A DNA stretch of 9,373 nt, taken from the NCBI GenBank assembly GCA_913056285.1, contig CAJXNE010000074.1, positions 1 to 9,373 on the forward strand. Direction: 5' to 3'. The notes below the pieces were generated by a model. That model searched no databases and was not told the origin of the DNA. It saw nothing but the letters and a program-made list of their open reading frames with translations. A program made the translations under genes and the position numbers. This document shows positions 6,085 through 9,373 of the stretch, piece by piece; the stretch's first letter is position 1, and each line of letters opens with the position of its first letter. The DNA comes from an uncultured Zetaproteobacteria bacterium (GTDB lineage Bacteria; Pseudomonadota; Zetaproteobacteria; Mariprofundales; Mariprofundaceae).

Positions 6085-8147
6085 TATTTATTCAGGATCA
6101 TACTTAGTTCGTTGCACAAGCTTTCCATTGCGAAGGGTTTAACCAGCAAACGGGCGTGTTGCAGGCCGGGCAAATCAGAGGGAATAAAATGTTCCGCATA
6201 ACCGGTGGTGAACAGAATCGGCAGTTCGGATTGCTCATTGAGCAGCGCCTGCGCTGTTTCGACGCCGCCCTTTTTTGGCATTGCAACATCCAGCAGTGCG
6301 GCGGCAACGGCTTCACCGGATGATGCTTGTTGGCTAAACAGCGCTACGGCTTCGCATCCATCATTGGCGTAGAGCACCTTGAAATCAAGGAAGCGGAGTA
6401 TCTTGCCAATCGCCTCAAGGAAATATGGATTATCGTCAGCTAATAAAATCAATCTTCCATTACCCCGCAAGGTGGATTGATCAGGTAGGCTTCGGCCTTT
6501 GCTTTCAGATCGGTTGAGCGGGAAAAAGAGCGAAAAACGGGTGCCATCGCCATCACTTTGCACTTCGACATGACCAAAATGGTTTTCCATTGCGCCGTGT
6601 ACCATGGCCAACCCCAGCCCTGTACCTTTGCCGACTTCTTTGGTGGTCATAAAGGGTTCAAAAATATGATCAAGATTCTCGGCGCTAATACCACAACCAT
6701 TATCGCTGACAGTGACCATGGCATAGTGTTGCTTGTTGGCTTGTTTGTCGATTTGGCAACTACGCTTCTCCAGACCTATCTCAATGCAGGCTTCATCGAT
6801 CTCTGCCACCGCATCGATGGCATTGTTGAGTAGATTGATCAACATATGTTCGATCTGATTCCTGTTACCACGGAGGGGTAAGTCATCAGGGTATGGGTGA
6901 ACGACAAGGCGAATTTCCGGTCGGATGCCAGCGTTAACCAGTTTGACGGACTGGTTTACCACTTCGTTCAGATCCAGTGCTTGCATTTTCAGATTATCTT
7001 TGCGTGCAAAAGTCAGTAATTGCCTGGTCAGATCGCTGCTGTGTTCGCAGGCTGATTCGATGACCTCTAGTCGATCATTCATATCTTCTTTTTCGCCCGG
7101 CATGACCCGCATTAAATAAGCGTTCATGCTGATTGCAGCGAGCATATTGTTGAAGTCATGGGCAATGCCGCCTGCTAATTTCCCCACCGCATCCATCTTC
7201 TGAGCTTCATGGAATTGACTCTCGAGCAGCTTGAACTTGCTGATATCCCGAATAATCAAGGCCAGGTGAATCGGTTGATTATCGGCATGGATGGGGACTG
7301 CAGAAACCAGGCTTGGATAACTTGCGCCCTGGCAGTTCTGAAGCTGCAATGGCCCGTTCCAGCGCTGTTTTTTGATCAGTGCATGGCGACCATTCATTCT
7401 GCAAAATTCACTCAGGCCCGGACATGTTGACAGATTTCGCTTTGGTCGCATTAAGGTGTCGTGTGACACGCCACTGATATCGGTATAGGCCTGATTGACA
7501 TAAACCAGTTGCTCATTGTTATCAAAAATAAGCACGCCTTCATCAGTTTGTTCCAGTGTTTGCTTGAGCATTTCAACGCGGGATTCTGCAGTTTTTCTGG
7601 CTGCCAGTTCATCGCTGAGCTGCTGGTTGCGCTCTTCGAGTTGTACCAGTTTATCTTCCAGTTTTTTTACCAATCGCTGGTTATACAGGGTCAGGTATTC
7701 ACTTTCATCTTGAATGGCAGGTGCAGATGAATCGAGTTGATGGTCTTGCAGTTGCGCGAACACTTCCTCAACCGCTTTGAGAAAAATCTCCGGCTCCTGC
7801 GGTTTGATGATAAAGCGTGATGCGCCAAGCCCCAGTGCAAACGCTTTGTCTTCTTCAGTGGTATAGGTTGCTGTGTAGAAAATAAACGGGATATCCTTCC
7901 ATTTGTCGTTTGCTTTGCAGGTACGGCAGAATTGATAGCCGTCCATCTCTGGCATCAGGATATCGGAAACAATCAGATCGACAGATTCGCGCTCCAGTAG
8001 AGCCAGCGCCTGTTTTCCATTGGCGGCTTGCACAGCGTGGTAGCCAGCCTTGGTGAGCATGAAATTCAACAGATATAAATTCTGTTCGATATCATCTACA
8101 ATCAATACCGATAATGGTTTGTCTGCTGTATGCTGTGAGCGATTCAT
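6084..8147 (-). CDS. Soluble hybrid histidine kinase: receiver-PAS-HisKA-HATPase-receiver
   Basis: A 687-residue cytoplasmic sensor kinase with no membrane segment. Domains in order: receiver 1 (about 12-130; acidic pair D18/D19, phospho-acceptor D62 in SDILMPEMDG, T92, K115); coiled coil (about 155-195) leading into PAS (about 195-305); HisKA with H330 in LAGGIAHDFNNML; HATPase with N box NLLNNA (438-443), G1 SDNGCGI (481-487), F box FEPFM and G2 GKGTGLGL (506-513); receiver 2 (about 565-685; D571/D572, phospho-acceptor D620 in LLDVAMP, T647/T648, K670). All catalytic residues are intact. The kinase should autophosphorylate H330 and pass phosphate to D620 or to the neighbouring receiver, while receiver 1 may take phosphate from another kinase and act as the input. 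The ATG overlaps the upstream stop as ATGA (8147-8144), with GAGG seven bases before it. It is the last gene of the operon. Signal and target are unknown. Confidence 0.92.
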   Translation of the reverse strand: MNRSQHTADKPLSVLIVDDIEQNLYLLNFMLTKAGYHAVQAANGKQALALLERESVDLIVSDILMPEMDGYQFCRTCKANDKWKDIPFIFYTATYTTEEDKAFALGLGASRFIIKPQEPEIFLKAVEEVFAQLQDHQLDSSAPAIQDESEYLTLYNQRLVKKLEDKLVQLEERNQQLSDELAARKTAESRVEMLKQTLEQTDEGVLIFDNNEQLVYVNQAYTDISGVSHDTLMRPKRNLSTCPGLSEFCRMNGRHALIKKQRWNGPLQLQNCQGASYPSLVSAVPIHADNQPIHLALIIRDISKFKLLESQFHEAQKMDAVGKLAGGIAHDFNNMLAAISMNAYLMRVMPGEKEDMNDRLEVIESACEHSSDLTRQLLTFARKDNLKMQALDLNEVVNQSVKLVNAGIRPEIRLVVHPYPDDLPLRGNRNQIEHMLINLLNNAIDAVAEIDEACIEIGLEKRSCQIDKQANKQHYAMVTVSDNGCGISAENLDHIFEPFMTTKEVGKGTGLGLAMVHGAMENHFGHVEVQSDGDGTRFSLFFPLNRSESKGRSLPDQSTLRGNGRLILLADDNPYFLEAIGKILRFLDFKVLYANDGCEAVALFSQQASSGEAVAAALLDVAMPKKGGVETAQALLNEQSELPILFTTGYAEHFIPSDLPGLQHARLLVKPFAMESLCNELSMILNK

Positions 8148-8500
8148 ACGACTGCCTCGATTTGCTGCACAAAGGTGGCCGGATCAATCGGCTTGCTGAT
8201 ATAGGCGTCGCAGCCGGCCTTGCGGGTTTTTTCCTCATCGCCTTTCATTGCTAACGCAGTGAATGCGATCACCGGAATATGACAGCTGTGTTCGTTCGCC
8301 TTGATCAGGGTGGTGGCGCCATAGCCATCGAGTTTCGGCAATTGCATATCCATCAGAATGACATCTGGTTTGCATTCGCCGGCCAGCCGCACAGCCTGCT
8401 CACCGTCACCAGCCTCGATGACACTGTGACCACTATTCTCCAGCAGAAAACGCGCCATATACATATTTTGGGCGTTATCCTCAGCAATCAACACCTTCAC
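8144..8500 (-). CDS. Stand-alone response regulator receiver (CheY/DivK-like)
   Basis: A 118-residue protein made of one receiver domain only, with no output domain. The phosphorylation site is complete: acidic residues E7/D8, phospho-acceptor D51 in LMDMQLPKLDG, switch residue T81 in AFTALAM and K103 in ISKPID. The LMDMQLPxLDGY and TALAMKGDEEK patterns are typical of single receivers that shuttle phosphate between hybrid kinases or bind a partner protein. The start is GTG at 8500, overlapping the upstream stop as GTGA (8500-8497), with AGGAAG shortly upstream. Its own stop overlaps the next gene as ATGA. It lies between two hybrid kinases in one operon, so it is probably the shared phospho-carrier or the diffusible output of the pair; this is inferred from position. 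Confidence 0.92.
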   Translation of the reverse strand: MKVLIAEDNAQNMYMARFLLENSGHSVIEAGDGEQAVRLAGECKPDVILMDMQLPKLDGYGATTLIKANEHSCHIPVIAFTALAMKGDEEKTRKAGCDAYISKPIDPATFVQQIEAVV

Positions 8501-9373
8501 GATGGTTTCTTCCTGTATCCAGAGCCCAGCCTGAGTTGCTCGGCCACATCATTGAGCAGGGCGCGCTGATCGATATGCGATTTTTTAAGAACCGGTACAG
8601 AATGTTCACGCAAACGCGCCAGTTCTTGATGGTCCAGTGATTTGGAAGTGCAGACGATGACTGGCACATCACCGCCATGTTTTTTCAGGCGCAGCTGCAA
8701 CAGCAATTCAAACCCGTCCATCTCAGGCATAATCAAATCTGTAATCATTAAATCCGGCTGTTGCTGCTCAATACAGGCCAGCGCCTCTACGCCGTTGGCC
8801 GCTTCAGTAAAAGTAATACCGCTCCCGTGGTTGAGCATTTCTCGGATCAGGATTCTGGCTTCGGGCTCATCATCGACAATCAGCACATGGCGTAGTGATT
8901 GGATGGAGCGGATGCTACTGATTTCCTTTAACAGGATGTTTTTGTCCACTGGCTTGGTTAGATATTCAGTGGCGCCCAGGCTCAGGCCCAGTGGCCGCTG
9001 ATCCAGTACGGAAATACATATAACCGGAATATCCATGGTATTGCTGTCGGATTGCAGATCATGCAGTACCTCCCAGCCGTTCTTGCCCGGCATGAGTACG
9101 TCCAGTGTAATCAGGTCGGGACGCCGTTTGCTAATCGCTTTAGCCACCTGCGTTCCGTCATAGGCTTGCATGACCCGGTAGCCGCCATCCTCCAGGTAGA
9201 CGCGCAGTACTTCCTGTGCATCCGGATCATCTTCAACGGTCAGGATCAGGACACGACCGCAATCTGCATCGTCCGGCACCACCATGGGCGGGCTCACTTC
9301 CGGCCCAACATCCAGTTGTTGCAGGATATCGAAACTGAATGTGCTGCCAATGCCGGGCTGACTCTCGACACTG
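8497..9373 (-). CDS. Hybrid histidine kinase, C-terminal part (kinase tail-receiver-receiver; 5' end outside window)
   Basis: The visible 291 residues begin at the right edge with SVESQPGIGSTFSFDI, the typical end of a histidine kinase HATPase domain, so this gene is the 3' end of a larger hybrid kinase. A GTG at 9297 is in frame but falls after that kinase tail and should not be taken as the start. A linker of about 20 residues leads to receiver A (about 39-155; phospho-acceptor D91 in ITLDVLMPGKNG, followed by LTKPVD with the conserved Lys) and receiver B (about 160-285; VDDEPEAR acidic pair, phospho-acceptor D212 in ITDLIMPEMDG). In receiver B the conserved Lys is in VLKKSHID, with Ser instead of the usual Pro. 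No HPt domain follows. It ends in a GTGA overlap with the single receiver gene, so it leads the visible operon; the operon promoter and the sensor part lie outside the window. Confidence 0.88.
   Translation of the reverse strand, partial: SVESQPGIGSTFSFDILQQLDVGPEVSPPMVVPDDADCGRVLILTVEDDPDAQEVLRVYLEDGGYRVMQAYDGTQVAKAISKRRPDLITLDVLMPGKNGWEVLHDLQSDSNTMDIPVICISVLDQRPLGLSLGATEYLTKPVDKNILLKEISSIRSIQSLRHVLIVDDEPEARILIREMLNHGSGITFTEAANGVEALACIEQQQPDLMITDLIMPEMDGFELLLQLRLKKHGGDVPVIVCTSKSLDHQELARLREHSVPVLKKSHIDQRALLNDVAEQLRLGSGYRKKPS

Noticed and set aside
5905..6201. Plus-strand open frame of 98 codons across the 5883-6083 gap
   Set aside because: It runs antisense over the TerB-like leader and into the 3' end of the kinase gene, has no ribosome binding site, and shows no recognisable domain.
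9295..9297. GTG as the start codon of the rightmost minus-strand gene
   Set aside because: The frame continues upstream with a clear kinase HATPase tail, so the codon is internal.
1..9373. CRISPR arrays, tRNA or rRNA genes, defence systems
   Set aside because: I found no spaced direct-repeat array, no tRNA-like or rRNA-like sequence, and no gene motif of a known defence family; the window is explained by IS, redox, cell-wall, TerB-like and signalling genes.

Overview
The window looks like a piece of a proteobacterial chromosome. The main clues are a DUF3683-type FAD/iron-sulfur oxidoreductase, a lipobox-bearing lytic transglycosylase, a TerB-fold protein and a set of hybrid histidine kinases, with clear GGAGG/GAGG ribosome binding sites on some genes. 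I cannot name the genus; a gamma- or betaproteobacterium, or a related environmental lineage, fits best (inference from the families only).

Layout, left to right. (1) 1-856 is the right-hand end of an insertion sequence. It holds the C-terminal part of an rve/DDE transposase of the ISNCY (IS1202-like) kind, ending in a terminal region with two copies of a 12-bp motif; the rest of the element is off the left edge. (2) 857-966 is a short intergenic stretch with a weak promoter candidate. (3) 967-5399 (+) is a two-gene unit: a 1269-residue D-2-hydroxyacid dehydrogenase-type flavoprotein fused to two 4Fe-4S motifs and two CCG cysteine-rich modules, whose stop codon overlaps the start of a small SLT-domain lipoprotein. 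(4) 5409-5882 (-) is a TerB-like protein facing the lipoprotein gene tail to tail across 9 bp. (5) 5883-6083 is non-coding, with a run of nine G and two small inverted repeats. (6) 6084-9373 (-) is a tightly overlapped signalling operon, transcribed right to left: a hybrid histidine kinase cut by the right edge (visible part: kinase tail, receiver, receiver), a stand-alone receiver protein, and a soluble receiver-PAS-kinase-receiver hybrid histidine kinase. The junctions are GTGA and ATGA 4-bp overlaps.

How they work together. The flavoprotein probably oxidises a D-2-hydroxyacid and passes electrons through its own iron-sulfur and CCG modules to a membrane acceptor. The lipoprotein is co-translated with it but acts on peptidoglycan, so the link is genetic, not obviously biochemical. 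The signalling operon carries five receiver domains on three proteins with no DNA-binding, GGDEF or HPt domain in view, which suggests a branched phosphorelay or kinase cascade whose output and first sensor lie outside the window. The most useful corrections made here are that the rightmost gene is not a 266-residue double receiver but the tail of a larger kinase, that the transposase is a fragment entering from the left edge, and that the TerB-like protein starts at 5882, not 5951.
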